Shown: positions 17,352-26,316 of the stretch, one piece after another
Numbering within the stretch: position 1 is the stretch's first letter
Layout of the letters: every line of letters starts with the position of its first letter
Assembly (NCBI RefSeq): GCF_004761875.1
Contig: NZ_SJEY01000012.1
Location: 1-64,000, forward strand
DNA: 64,000 nt
Source: Roseovarius aestuariivivens
GTDB taxonomy: Bacteria; Pseudomonadota; Alphaproteobacteria; Rhodobacterales; Rhodobacteraceae
Reading direction: 5' to 3'
The notes under the pieces: model-generated
Databases searched by the model: none
The model's input: the letters and a program-made list of their open reading frames with translations, nothing else
Told to the model about the DNA's origin: nothing
Translations under genes and position numbers: made by a program

Positions 17352-18614
17352 GTGAACAAGCCCCTGACAACAGACGTCGCGATCCGGAAGTGGAAGCCGT
17401 CAAGCCCTGGTGAGGCCAAGAGTACTGGCGGACGCGATGGCCTGTATGTTCGTGGCTGGCCGAATGGTTCTAAAGCTTTCTACTTTCGCAGCGCCACATG
17501 GTTGAAGATAGGTGATTACCCGACTGTGAGCCTCGCCGCTGGCCGCGAGCTAGCTGTCGTGGCCAAGCGGCTGAAGAAGGAAGGCTTTAGCAATGAGGCG
17601 CTGAAACGCGGCTTCTCCAACGCACATACGGCAAGCGAGCTAGAAGGTGTCGTTCGGGGAAAGGTCTTGTATGGTCTTGAGCACCGAGGCGTAAATTCGG
17701 TGCCGACCTACGACCAAATGTGGGAAGAGTGGTTTTGGGACGTTGAGCCAACGCTGCAAGAGGGGCCAAGCCGCCGACGTCCAAGAGCCATCCATGAGCA
17801 CCACATCAGTCCTGTCATTGGTGCGCGCCCGATAAATGAAATACGTCGCCGAGAGGTCTTTAATCTCCTGAATCCTTTGTTCAAGGATAAGCCCGTCACG
17901 GCGGGACACGCACTCGGGCACATCAACAAAGTCTTCGAGCGCGCAATTGTTCAGGAGTTCTGCGAGAATAACCCTACGCCGCCACGTTCAAACTTCCCCA
18001 AACGGGTCACCAAAAAGAAGCATCACGGCACACTGCCAGCTGAGAGACTGCCAGAGCTGTGGAGGTGGGTCCAACAGACAGGAGCGAGCGACAGTGCAAA
18101 GCTGACAATCCTTACCGCTATGGTTACAGCACATAGGATTGGTGTCGTGGTCAGAGTTGAGTGGGACCACATCGACGAAACCACCGGCGTTTGGACAGTC
18201 CCTGAGCGAACAGACAAATCGACTAAAGGCAGGATGAAGTCGGGACGTGCTTATTCCCTAAAGTTACCTTCTGAATTACTTGCTAAGATTGGCCAGCTCC
18301 GCTCCACCTCACGCGGCAAGTATGTGTTTGAAAGTCCTTCAACTACCGGCCACCTGACAGAAAACGCTGTGCTGAAAATCTTAAAGAGGTTCGATCCTGC
18401 GTTGACTACCCACGGCTTTCGCAACTCCATCAAGGAGTTCTGCCGGAAGGCTGAGCCGCCAGTGCCAGATCATATCGCCGACGCTTTTTGTGATCATTCT
18501 TTGAAGGGGCTGGACGCCAGTTATCGGCGTTTTGATACTTCAATAGAGCGGCACCAGCTGGCTCAACGTCTATATTCATACCTTGAAGGTGATGGGCCGT
18601 GTTTGCTGCGCTGA
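17352..18614 (+). CDS. P4-type tyrosine integrase of the island
   Basis: 420 residues from the GTG at 17352. An N-terminal arm-binding domain of DUF4102 type (GRDGLYVRGWPNGSKAFYF, then IGDYPTVSLAAGRELA) is followed by a core-binding domain and a catalytic domain. Visible catalytic elements: Arg in TAHRIGVVVRVEWDHID, the HGFR box in TTHGFRNSIKEFC, His in DAFCDHS, and the nucleophile Tyr in ASYRRFD. Family members usually have GEVRG where GVVVRV stands, so activity is likely but not certain. The C-terminus (about the last ten residues) runs up to an IS6 fragment starting near 18621. It should catalyse integration and excision at the tRNA-Ser site. Confidence 0.88.
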   Translation: MNKPLTTDVAIRKWKPSSPGEAKSTGGRDGLYVRGWPNGSKAFYFRSATWLKIGDYPTVSLAAGRELAVVAKRLKKEGFSNEALKRGFSNAHTASELEGVVRGKVLYGLEHRGVNSVPTYDQMWEEWFWDVEPTLQEGPSRRRPRAIHEHHISPVIGARPINEIRRREVFNLLNPLFKDKPVTAGHALGHINKVFERAIVQEFCENNPTPPRSNFPKRVTKKKHHGTLPAERLPELWRWVQQTGASDSAKLTILTAMVTAHRIGVVVRVEWDHIDETTGVWTVPERTDKSTKGRMKSGRAYSLKLPSELLAKIGQLRSTSRGKYVFESPSTTGHLTENAVLKILKRFDPALTTHGFRNSIKEFCRKAEPPVPDHIADAFCDHSLKGLDASYRRFDTSIERHQLAQRLYSYLEGDGPCLLR

Positions 18615-18620
18615 AATTTC

Positions 18621-18890
18621 GCTGGGTCTTGGCTTTGTGGATCTCAGAGGCGAAAAGTGGGCCAAACTGCATCCACCAAAATCGGACGGATTCATGGCTC
18701 ACGTCGATGCCGCGCTCATGCAGGAGATCTTCGACATTGCGCAGGGACAGCGGAAATCTCACATACATCATCACCGCCAGACGGATGATCTCGCGGCTGG
18801 TTCGAAAGTAGCGGAACGGGTTGGGCTTGCTCATTAAGGCAGGGTAGGGGGCGACTACAACGGTCGCAAGCTCATCCCTCTGACAAGACC
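18621..18890 (-). mobile_element. IS6-family element, N-terminal transposase fragment
   Basis: The minus-strand frame from the ATG at 18834 gives MSKPNPFRYFRTSREIIRLA through WMQFGPLFASEIH, the conserved N-terminus of IS6/IS26-type DDE transposases, then ends within unrelated sequence. The terminal region beyond the start matches the two other copies (GGGTAGGGG...GGTCGCAAG.TCATCCCT). The catalytic domain is absent. It abuts the integrase 3' end. Confidence 0.8.
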
Positions 18891-18940
18891 ATTCGGCGGC
18901 TTTCCGGAAAAGCAGGCGTTGGTTATTTAAATAGCTTCCG

Positions 18941-21900
18941 CTAGATAATACCATCCCAATCGGGTGTCGGGGGCGGGGGGGCTTCGACGGTGTTGAGGAT
19001 ACGGTTCCACCCAAAGTCCGTCTTCGCCGTGTCGTCGAGGTAGGTTGCGCCGATGCTGCCGGTCTCGAACACGAGCGCGTCCCGCGTCTCGTCCAGTCGG
19101 GCTTCGCTCACGAGAACCTGATCGAAAAGATGTTCGGCCAGAAGCGTTCCGTTTGCCCTAGCGCCGTCAGCTTGCCAGACTTCGATCTCCATCGTGTCGA
19201 AATGCGTTCCCACCACAAGATCGCGCAACAGCCCAGACAGGTCCGGGTTGGTGCTGTCCAGAGTGACGTCGATCTGCGAAGTTTTCACCTTGCCGGCATC
19301 GCCGCCGCCGCCAGTCGAAGAACCGACATTCGTGGAGTTCTCAAGCACGATGTCGAAGCCCGAGAGCTCAATAAACTCGCCCTTGCCGAGGCGCAGCATA
19401 TAACTCAAGTCGCTACCCGTCGGGCTCTCGCCGAAGCTAGTACCGCCGCCTTGCCCGACCGCAACCGCGCCGGTCACTTCCGCGCCCAAAAGGCTGCCCG
19501 TTCCCGGACCCTCGGGCAGGTTCTCGATCCGGCTCCAGCTCATCTCGGGACCGTTACCGGTTGCAATGCTGATCGCCCCGTAATCGACCACGATACCCTG
19601 GTCACGGCCTTCCGCTGTTCCGCCGTAATGGCTCTCCGAGACCAGCGCAAAATCGAGAACAACTGCGGCTTCCACGACAGCTTTGTCAGGTGCGGTCGAG
19701 ATGCCAACCAGTTCGACACCGTCGAAATGCGTCCCGGCCAGCAGCGCCTCGCCGAGCGCCCCCGACGCCAGGCCGATCTCGGCGAGGTTCAGCTCCAGCC
19801 GATCCAGTCGAACCTTGCCCGCGCCTCCGGCGCCGTCCGAGGTGGAGCCGATCAAGGTGCTGTTCAGGGCCGCGAGATCGAAAGCGTCCAGACCGACCCA
19901 GCCAGCTTGCCCCCCGACAATAATGTCGCTCGTGCCCGGGACCGCGGACGCCGTTCCCTCGCCAGAATCGAAACGCGCATACCACGAAAGTTCCGAAGAA
20001 GGCTTCGCGACCGAGCCATCCCAATCGGGTGTCGGGGGCGGGGGGGCTTCGACGGTGTTGAGGATACGGTTCCACCCAAAGTCCGTCTTCGCCGTGTCGT
20101 CGAGGTAGGTTGCGCCGATGCTGCCGGTCTCGAACACGAGCGCGTCCCGCGTCTCGTCCAGTCGGGCTTCGCTCACGAGAACCTGATCGAAAAGATGTTC
20201 GGCCAGAAGCGTTCCGTTTGCCCTAGCGCCGTCAGCTTGCCAGACTTCGATCTCCATCGTGTCGAAATGCGTTCCCACCACAAGATCGCGCAACAGCCCA
20301 GACAGGTCCGGGTTGGTGCTGTCCAGAGTGACGTCGATCTGCGAAGTTTTCACCTTGCCGGCATCGCCGCCGCCGCCAGTCGAAGAACCGACATTCGTGG
20401 AGTTCTCAAGCACGATGTCGAAGCCCGAGAGCTCAATAAACTCGCCCTTGCCGAGGCGCAGCATATAACTCAAGTCGCTACCCGTCGGGCTCTCGCCGAA
20501 GCTAGTACCGCCGCCTTGCCCGACCGCAACCGCGCCGGTCACTTCCGCGCCCAAAAGGCTGCCCGTTCCCGGACCCTCGGGCAGGTTCTCGATCCGGCTC
20601 CAGCTCATCTCGGGACCGTTACCGGTTGCAATGCTGATCGCCCCGTAATCGACCACGATACCCTGGTCACGGCCTTCCGCTGTTCCGCCGTAATGGCTCT
20701 CCGAGACCAGCGCAAAATCGAGAACAACTGCGGCTTCCACGACAGCTTTGTCAGGTGCGGTCGAGATGCCAACCAGTTCGACACCGTCGAAATGCGTCCC
20801 GGCCAGCAGCGCCTCGCCGAGCGCCCCCGACGCCAGGCCGATCTCGGCGAGGTTCAGCTCCAGCCGATCCAGTCGAACCTTGCCCGCGCCTCCGGCGCCG
20901 TCCGAGGTGGAGCCGATCAAGGTGCTGTTCAGGGCCGCGAGATCGAAAGCGTCCAGACCGACCCAGCCAGCTTGCCCCCCGACAATAATGTCGCTCGTGC
21001 CCGGGACCGCGGACGCCGTTCCCTCGCCAGAATCGAAACGCGCATACCACGAAAGTTCCGAAGAAGGCTTGGTTACGGTGACGTGAATCACATTTGCATC
21101 GCTGTCATTGGGCGCTCCGCTGTCATCCCTTGCCGTTATCTCGTAGGAAATTGTCAGAGACTGTCCGTCCTTGAGGAAATCGAAAGCATCGGCATCGGCG
21201 GAGAACTTCCAATCCACACTGGCGTATGTTTCGGTCGGCCCAAGAACCATCGTCGGCAAGAGCGACAGGTAGCTCTTGAACACGCCTGCATCAGGTACTC
21301 CGGACGCCGCGGGCGTTGAGACGCCCGACACAGATATATTGACCGTATCTGTGATGTCACTGTCAGCCACCATCAGGCTGCCGGACGCCGTAACTTTATC
21401 GACGGTTACAGTGGCAACAGCATCTGTCTCTTCTCCATAATCGAACGAAATCACGGGCGCAGAATTCTTGCCGGATATGTCCACCGTCACGATCTGCTCG
21501 TCGCTGTCGGGAGGGATGCCGCTATCGTCAATCGCATACACAACGTAATCGAGTCTCAAGGTCTCTCCAAGCCCGAGAAAATCGAAACTCTCACCCGCGG
21601 AATAAAACTGCCAGGTTATTTGATCCACCGTCTCGGAGGAATCGATCAGCACCCCGTCCGCATTGAGTTGCGTGCCCATCGGATCGAGCGTGAGCATCGA
21701 AAACAGAGCGTCATCGGTCATCGGACGTGGGCCAGTATACCCGGAGATATCAAGCGAAATGAGTTTCAAATAAACTGCGTTGGTCTGGTCCTCGTCAATT
21801 ACAGTGAGCGAGCCTGTTGTGGCCAAACCATCAGCATCTTCAAAAATGAATGCGTTTGCCGTGTCGCCAATCTCAACTGATATATCCGGAGGACGGTTTG

Positions 21901-22492
21901 CCAGGATCAAACCGGCATCAACAGAGAGCTCGTCAGCGTCTGAGTTAAGCACGATAACACTGCTTAAACCTGTCGTCGGATCAACCTCGCTATCAATATT
22001 GTCATCAAGACCCTGATCACGCAGCGTAAACTCGTAGCCGAAAGGCAAAGTGAATGCAGTGCGATATTCGCGATCTGGGTCCAAGTCCGCGAACAGGTAA
22101 TCGCCTGACTCGTCTGTAACGACAGTTTGTGTTGTATCGTCAGATGTTCCGAGGATACCGTCCGCACCACTTCCGGTCAGGGTGACCGCCACACCTGACA
22201 AGCCGACCTCGTCTGGGTCTTGAAGGCCGTCGCGGTCAACGTCGAACCAAACCCTCCCGCCGATATCCGGCGCCACAAGGGAGACGATGTCCTTAAGCAC
22301 AGCTTCTAAGATCTGATCTTCTGTCCCAAGGCTACTGAGAACCTCCAGTAGGCTTTGGGTGGTCTCTGTGTCGGGAAAATATCCTTTTTCGATCTCCGCC
22401 AGATATGCGATGGCGAAGGTCGCCAACTGTGGATTTCGACTGATGTTATTGTTTGAAAAGATCAGGGCCTCGAAAGCCTTGGCATCTTCCAT
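18941..22492 (-). CDS. Giant surface protein with SdrD, VCBS and four Hcp-like modules
   Basis: 1183 residues from the ATG at 22492 (MEDAKAFEALIF), with AGGGGAG about 10 nt upstream; an ATG 48 bp earlier lacks a ribosome site. Residues 1-73 are helical. About 74-195 form an SdrD-B module (GGRVWFDVDRDGLQDPDEVG) very like the third SdrD module of the 6763-11982 protein. About 195-474 are VCBS/cadherin-like (ATTGSLTVIDEDQ, then ASGSLMVADSDI). Residues 475-1183 are two near-perfect copies of a 355-residue unit, each holding two Hcp-like domains. Family features: GGAGKV or GDAGKV after a hydrophobic strand, GTHF in place of the family's SGKHY, a V.VSE strand, and a terminal MSWSRIEN or FGWNRILN matching KYGWNI..N of type VI tube protein Hcp. 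There is no signal peptide or sorting signal, so the export route is unknown. Confidence 0.8.
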   Translation of the reverse strand: MEDAKAFEALIFSNNNISRNPQLATFAIAYLAEIEKGYFPDTETTQSLLEVLSSLGTEDQILEAVLKDIVSLVAPDIGGRVWFDVDRDGLQDPDEVGLSGVAVTLTGSGADGILGTSDDTTQTVVTDESGDYLFADLDPDREYRTAFTLPFGYEFTLRDQGLDDNIDSEVDPTTGLSSVIVLNSDADELSVDAGLILANRPPDISVEIGDTANAFIFEDADGLATTGSLTVIDEDQTNAVYLKLISLDISGYTGPRPMTDDALFSMLTLDPMGTQLNADGVLIDSSETVDQITWQFYSAGESFDFLGLGETLRLDYVVYAIDDSGIPPDSDEQIVTVDISGKNSAPVISFDYGEETDAVATVTVDKVTASGSLMVADSDITDTVNISVSGVSTPAASGVPDAGVFKSYLSLLPTMVLGPTETYASVDWKFSADADAFDFLKDGQSLTISYEITARDDSGAPNDSDANVIHVTVTKPSSELSWYARFDSGEGTASAVPGTSDIIVGGQAGWVGLDAFDLAALNSTLIGSTSDGAGGAGKVRLDRLELNLAEIGLASGALGEALLAGTHFDGVELVGISTAPDKAVVEAAVVLDFALVSESHYGGTAEGRDQGIVVDYGAISIATGNGPEMSWSRIENLPEGPGTGSLLGAEVTGAVAVGQGGGTSFGESPTGSDLSYMLRLGKGEFIELSGFDIVLENSTNVGSSTGGGGDAGKVKTSQIDVTLDSTNPDLSGLLRDLVVGTHFDTMEIEVWQADGARANGTLLAEHLFDQVLVSEARLDETRDALVFETGSIGATYLDDTAKTDFGWNRILNTVEAPPPPTPDWDGSVAKPSSELSWYARFDSGEGTASAVPGTSDIIVGGQAGWVGLDAFDLAALNSTLIGSTSDGAGGAGKVRLDRLELNLAEIGLASGALGEALLAGTHFDGVELVGISTAPDKAVVEAAVVLDFALVSESHYGGTAEGRDQGIVVDYGAISIATGNGPEMSWSRIENLPEGPGTGSLLGAEVTGAVAVGQGGGTSFGESPTGSDLSYMLRLGKGEFIELSGFDIVLENSTNVGSSTGGGGDAGKVKTSQIDVTLDSTNPDLSGLLRDLVVGTHFDTMEIEVWQADGARANGTLLAEHLFDQVLVSEARLDETRDALVFETGSIGATYLDDTAKTDFGWNRILNTVEAPPPPTPDWDGII
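18951..20015 (-). repeat. 1065-bp tandem duplication, unit A
   Basis: Unit A encodes the C-terminal 354 residues of the giant protein. It matches unit B at a period of 1065 bp (355 codons). The first 1055 bp look identical on line-by-line comparison and the last 10 bp differ. Identity at synonymous sites indicates a very recent event. Confidence 0.92.
20016..21080 (-). repeat. 1065-bp tandem duplication, unit B
   Basis: Second, more N-terminal copy of the two-Hcp-module unit; identity to unit A ends at 21070. A duplication of this length and identity may collapse in short-read assemblies and is likely unstable in the population. Confidence 0.92.
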
Positions 22493-22540
22493 GATGTAAA
22501 CTCCCCTGAAGTTTTTGGGGGAAGTATAGCGCACGATCAC

Positions 22541-22782
22541 CTGATACTTGCTTTTTTTTTAGCCGGCCAAGGCCGGAGCGCTAGAATGGGCGGTGGTCAC
22601 TATGCTGCGTCACCGTCATATCGGTTTGTGAGCCGTAAGCCACGGCTTGCAACGGGAGTCCAAAAGTCTGGAAAGTCCGCAAGGGGAGGAAGCAGAGATC
22701 GAACGCTCGGTCCTGAATCCGACAGGCTGTCCTTCCCCCCGTAAAACTGGGCCATTACACTGACTGCAGAAGGAGGGTTGGC
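22541..22782. other. Intergenic DNA with probable IS3-type left end
   Basis: Between the giant protein and the OrfA fragment. A sequence starting TGTCCTTCCCCCCGTAAAAC near 22729 resembles the terminal inverted repeat of IS3-family elements (TG…CCCCC.AAAACTGG) and lies about 50 bp before OrfA. The remaining 190 bp show only a small GC-rich hairpin (CCGGCC/GGCCGG) near 22563 and nothing else recognisable. Confidence 0.45.
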
Positions 22783-22983
22783 ATGGCAAGGAAGCGACAT
22801 TCAGACGAAGACGTCTTGAAACTGCTGCGTGAGATCGAGTTGAAGCTGAGTTCTGGTGCGGATGTGGCCTCAGCGTGCCGCAGTGTCGGGATCAGCGATG
22901 CGACATACTATAACTGGAGGAAGCGGTTTGGCGGGATGGGCCGCGCTCGATGCTGGCACAATGAGTTGTCAGACAGCTTCTAA
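22783..22983 (+). pseudogene. IS3-family OrfA, truncated
   Basis: 66 codons starting MARKRHSDEDVLKLLREIEL, with the helix-turn-helix SVGISDATYYNWRKRFGGMG typical of the IS407-like group. The ribosome site AAGGAGG is intact. After GGMGR the sequence becomes unrelated. The leucine-zipper part of OrfA and all of OrfB are missing, cut near the left end of an IS6 copy. Confidence 0.8.
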
Positions 22984-23001
22984 CCAGTCTCGTCAAGGTC
23001 A

Positions 23002-23552
23002 GTGTAGCTGCCTTTTATTCCATGCAGAGACCGCGCCACTCTGCGAGAGCGGCGGCGCGGTTTCGTTTGAAATTAGCTCGTGAATAGAGGCTGCGTTCCT
23101 GAATAAAGAGATTGAAAACGGAGGCGCGAACGGCGGCGAATTTCTGCAAACTTCGCATACGCCTGAAGCTGGACATGGCTCGCTCTCTTCGTCGAAATGG
23201 CAGGTGCGCGTTTTCTATTCGGTTGTTCAGCCAGCGATCTTCACGAAAACCTCGTCGAGATGCCACTGGTGGTTCGAGTATGCACGCATCCGCTGAGTCC
23301 TGGTCTTGTGGATCTCAGAGGCGAAAAGCGGGCCAAACTGCATCCACCAAAATCGGATAGACTCGCGGCTCACGTCGATGCCGCGCTCATGCAGGAGGTC
23401 CTCGACATTGCGCAGCGAAAGCGGAAAGCTGACATACATCATCACCGCCAGGCGGATAACCTTGCGGCTGGTTCGGAAGTAGCGGAACGGGTTGGGCTTG
23501 CTCATTCAGGAAGGGTAGGGGGCGGTTGCCGAGGTCGCAAGCTCATCCCTAT
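23002..23552 (-). mobile_element. IS6-family element with internal deletion, copy 2
   Basis: The transposase N-terminus starts at 23505 (MSKPNPFRYF) and runs to HQWHLDEVFVKIAG, then a stop at 23227. In the next frame the C-terminus follows at once: REDRWLNNRIENAHLPFRR through RNRAAALAEW, ending at 23015. In intact IS6 transposases about 70 residues, including DDE residues, lie between VFVKI.G and RWLNN.AE. The join is at AAGATCGCTGG, where both parts share bases. The copy cannot encode a working enzyme but keeps both ends. Confidence 0.85.
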
Positions 23553-23646
23553 GAAACCGCCCCGACGCGGCTCCGCGGAACAAGGAAAAGGCCCTCGCCC
23601 GACCCTCGGCCGGACGCGCGCATGACAAGGGCGAAAAAGGCGCGAC

Positions 23647-24312
23647 TCAGCCGCGGCGGCGGCGTCGCCCAACGAAGCCGAGCCCCGCGAGCCCCGAGAG
23701 CATCAGCGGCAGGGCGCCCGGGACCGGAATGGCGGAAATCACGTTGCCGAATTCCAGGTTGTCTAGGAAATAGCCCGCGGTGCTCAGGTCGTCGAAATCG
23801 ATGTGGAACCGATGCATGCCGGCGAGCGCGAACACCTGGTTGCTGAACGAGGAGCTGGAGACGTTGCGGGCTTCCAGCAGGTTGTCCTTCACGTCGTAGA
23901 CGCTGATCAAAAAGTTGTCGACGTCGCCCCCGGTGTCGCCGAGGTCGAAGGCCACCGAACTGGTCGTGCCGGCGACGCTCGAATTCGCCGGATCGACGAA
24001 GTTGAAATAGATGTCGGACGCCGCGAAGGTCTTGAAGCTGCCGTCGGCCTCGAGCCCGGCGATGGCGTTCGGGGCCGAGACGTATTCGCTAAGGAAGCTG
24101 ATCACCGCCACGCCGGCACTGACGCCCGCGCGGCCGAAGACGACGCCGAGGTTCGCGAGATCGTCGGTGAGAACCGCGCTCGCGGCGGGCGTGCCGCTGC
24201 CAGTGCTTACGGAGGTGAGGGAGTCAAAGTCGACGGTTGTGGCCGACGCCGACGACGCCGCGCCCATCAGTGCTATCGCGGCCGCTGCGCCGCACAAGGT
24301 TCTGGAGATCAT
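23647..24312 (-). CDS. VPLPA-CTERM sorting-signal protein
   Basis: 221 residues from the ATG at 24312 (MISRTLCGAAAAIALMG), preferred over an upstream ATG because a signal peptide then starts at residue 1 and GGGAAAAG precedes it. Cleavage is likely after SASA. The mature region is beta-rich (VDFDSLTSVSTGSG, then GYFLDNLEFGN), similar to other PEP-CTERM-class extracellular proteins. The C-terminus IPVPGALPLMLSGLAG, a short hydrophobic stretch and RRRRRG form a VPLPA-type exosortase signal. That class is normally served by exosortase D, which is not in this window. The gene is bracketed by two direct IS6 deletion copies. Confidence 0.85.
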   Translation of the reverse strand: MISRTLCGAAAAIALMGAASSASATTVDFDSLTSVSTGSGTPAASAVLTDDLANLGVVFGRAGVSAGVAVISFLSEYVSAPNAIAGLEADGSFKTFAASDIYFNFVDPANSSVAGTTSSVAFDLGDTGGDVDNFLISVYDVKDNLLEARNVSSSSFSNQVFALAGMHRFHIDFDDLSTAGYFLDNLEFGNVISAIPVPGALPLMLSGLAGLGFVGRRRRRG

Positions 24313-24495
24313 GAATCTTTTCCCTGAATATAGTTTAAGAAACGCCGATATCACCAATGCCCGCGAAGGACACGCGCGCACCCACGCGTTAGTTTTAGGC
24401 TTCAATTAATACCATCGTCTCCATTCGAAAACAACCCGGTGCGGACCGCGGGCGCGGGTGCTGTCAGACGGATTCGAACTCGTCTCTACTTGTAC

Positions 24496-25047
24496 TGTGA
24501 GGCTGCCCCTTATTCGATGCAGAGATCGCGCCACTCGGCCAAAGCAGCGGCTCGGTTTCGCTTGAAATTTTGTCTGCTGTAGAGGCTGCGCTCCGAATCG
24601 AACAAGTTGTGGATTGAAGAGTGGACGGCGGCGAATTTCTGCAAACTTCGCATACGCCTGAAGCTGGACATGGCTCGCTCTCTTCGTCGAAATGGCAGGT
24701 GCGCGTTTTCTATTCGGTTGTTCAGCCAGCGATCTTCACGAAAACCTCGTCGAGATGCCACTGGTGGTTCGAGTATGCACGCATCCGCTGAGTCCTGGTG
24801 TTGTGGATCTCAGAGGCGAAAAGCGGGCCAAACTGCATCCACCAAAATCGGATAGACTCGCGGCTCACGTCGATGCCGCGCTCATGCAGGAGGTCCTCGA
24901 CATTGCGCAGCGAAAGCGGAAAGCTGACATATATCATCACCGCCAGGCGGATAACCTCGCGGCTGGTTCGGAAGTAGCGGAACGGGTTGGGCTTGCTCAT
25001 TCAGGAAGGGTAGGGGCCGACCAGAACGGTCGCAAGTTCATCCCTCT
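24496..25047 (-). mobile_element. IS6-family element with internal deletion, copy 3
   Basis: Same structure as the copy at 23002-23552: an N-terminal frame 25000 to 24722 ending VFVKIAG, and a C-terminal frame 24761 to 24510 starting within REDRWLNNRIENAH. The deletion junction is the same to the base, while the C-terminal end differs at several positions (for example HSSIHNLFDSER here versus RASVFNLFIQER). The two copies share an ancestor already deleted and are direct repeats. Confidence 0.85.
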
Positions 25048-25142
25048 GACACTACCCGAGCGGGCAAGCCAGCCGAAGTCCTCGCTGAAAACCCTACGAC
25101 AAGATTTTCCTCTGACAGCGCCACTGTGCCCCTTCGACCGAT

Positions 25143-26258
25143 TCACCTCTGCCCAATCTTAATGTCCTTAAACAGGCTTTTGAACTCTCGGGGCTGGCAC
25201 CGCCAGTACTGCTTGGGCGCTGTCACCTGCGCGCCCAGTTCGGCCGCAGCGTGCCATGGCCAGCGTGGATCGTAGAGCATGCCACGCGCTAGGGCGATCG
25301 CGTCTGCCTGGCCGTTCTGCAGGATCTCTTCGGCCTGGGCGGCCTCCGTGATCAGCCCGACCGCGATGACAGGCAGGCCGATCTCGGCCTTGACACGTTC
25401 GGCGAACCCGACCTGGTAGCCGGGCTCCAGCGTGATCTCCTGCAACGGTGACACTCCTCCGGATGAGACGTGGATCGCGGCACAGCCGCGCTGCTCCAAT
25501 GCATGAGAGAGCGCGATCGTGCCGTCCAGGTCCCACCCGTCCGGTACCCAGTCCGAGGCTGATACCCGGACCCAAACAGGGATTTCGGCGGCCACAGCCT
25601 CTCTCACGGCCTCGAAAACCTCGAGTGGGAAGCGCATCCTGTTCTCCAGGCTTCCCCCGTAGTCATCTTTTCTTTGGTTCGAAAGGGGCGATAGAAACTG
25701 GTGTAGCAGGTAGCCATGCGCCATGTGAAGTTCGATCCCGTCCAGTCCCAGAGCCACGGCACGCCGTGCCGCTTTAACAAAGTCGTACCTAACGCGCGCC
25801 AGACCTTCGGCATCAAGCGCAATTGGGACATCCTCGCCCTCGGCATGTGGGACCGCAGAAGGGGCCTCGGTTTTCCACCCCTGCGGCGCATCAGGCGCGA
25901 TCTGGGCGCCGCCCTCCCAGGGAGCAAGGCTCGACCCCTTGCGACCGGCGTGCGACAGCTGGATCGCGATCGGCATGTCAGAATACCTACGCACCGAATC
26001 CAGAACCCGGGCGAGCGCGCGCTCATTGTCTTCAGAGTAGAGTCCAAGATCATGCGGAGAAATTCGCCCCTCGGGCGACACAGCTGTCGCCTCAAGAATT
26101 AGTAGTCCCGCCCCGGACAGCGCCAGGCTGCCTAGATGGATTATGTGCCAATCCTGAGCATTCCCGCCGACTGCCGAATATTCGCACATCGGCGCAATGA
26201 TGATGCGGTTTTCAAGGCGTAGCTGGCCCAGTGCGAGGTCTTGAAAGAGGAGGCTCAT
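25143..26258 (-). CDS. Old yellow enzyme family NADPH-dependent oxidoreductase (YqjM/XenA-like)
   Basis: 371 residues from the ATG at 26258 (MSLLFQDLALGQL), chosen for AGGA 9 nt upstream; earlier in-frame starts run towards the terminase gene. FMN-dependent TIM-barrel ene-reductase. Visible signatures: RIIIAPMCEYSA with the Cys of the YqjM class, IQLSHAGRKGS, the catalytic His pair in ELHMAHGYLLHQFLSP, SNQRKDDYGGSLENR, WVRVSASDW, and the phosphate-binding IALARGMLYDPRWP. It would reduce activated C=C bonds of unsaturated carbonyls using NAD(P)H. It lies 58 bp downstream of a phage terminase fragment in place of the large subunit, so it is probably cargo. Confidence 0.9.
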   Translation of the reverse strand: MSLLFQDLALGQLRLENRIIIAPMCEYSAVGGNAQDWHIIHLGSLALSGAGLLILEATAVSPEGRISPHDLGLYSEDNERALARVLDSVRRYSDMPIAIQLSHAGRKGSSLAPWEGGAQIAPDAPQGWKTEAPSAVPHAEGEDVPIALDAEGLARVRYDFVKAARRAVALGLDGIELHMAHGYLLHQFLSPLSNQRKDDYGGSLENRMRFPLEVFEAVREAVAAEIPVWVRVSASDWVPDGWDLDGTIALSHALEQRGCAAIHVSSGGVSPLQEITLEPGYQVGFAERVKAEIGLPVIAVGLITEAAQAEEILQNGQADAIALARGMLYDPRWPWHAAAELGAQVTAPKQYWRCQPREFKSLFKDIKIGQR

Positions 26259-26316
26259 ATTTGCTGTTCCTGATGACATGTCGTCCTGACCTACCCTTGA
26301 GGTCTGCCCGAGGCAA

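Noticed and set aside
19130..21319. Long plus-strand open frame (729 codons) antisense to the giant island protein
   Set aside because: It mirrors the tandem repeat on the opposite strand, has no family resemblance, and the minus-strand frame gives recognisable domains. GC-rich codon bias explains the open antisense frame.
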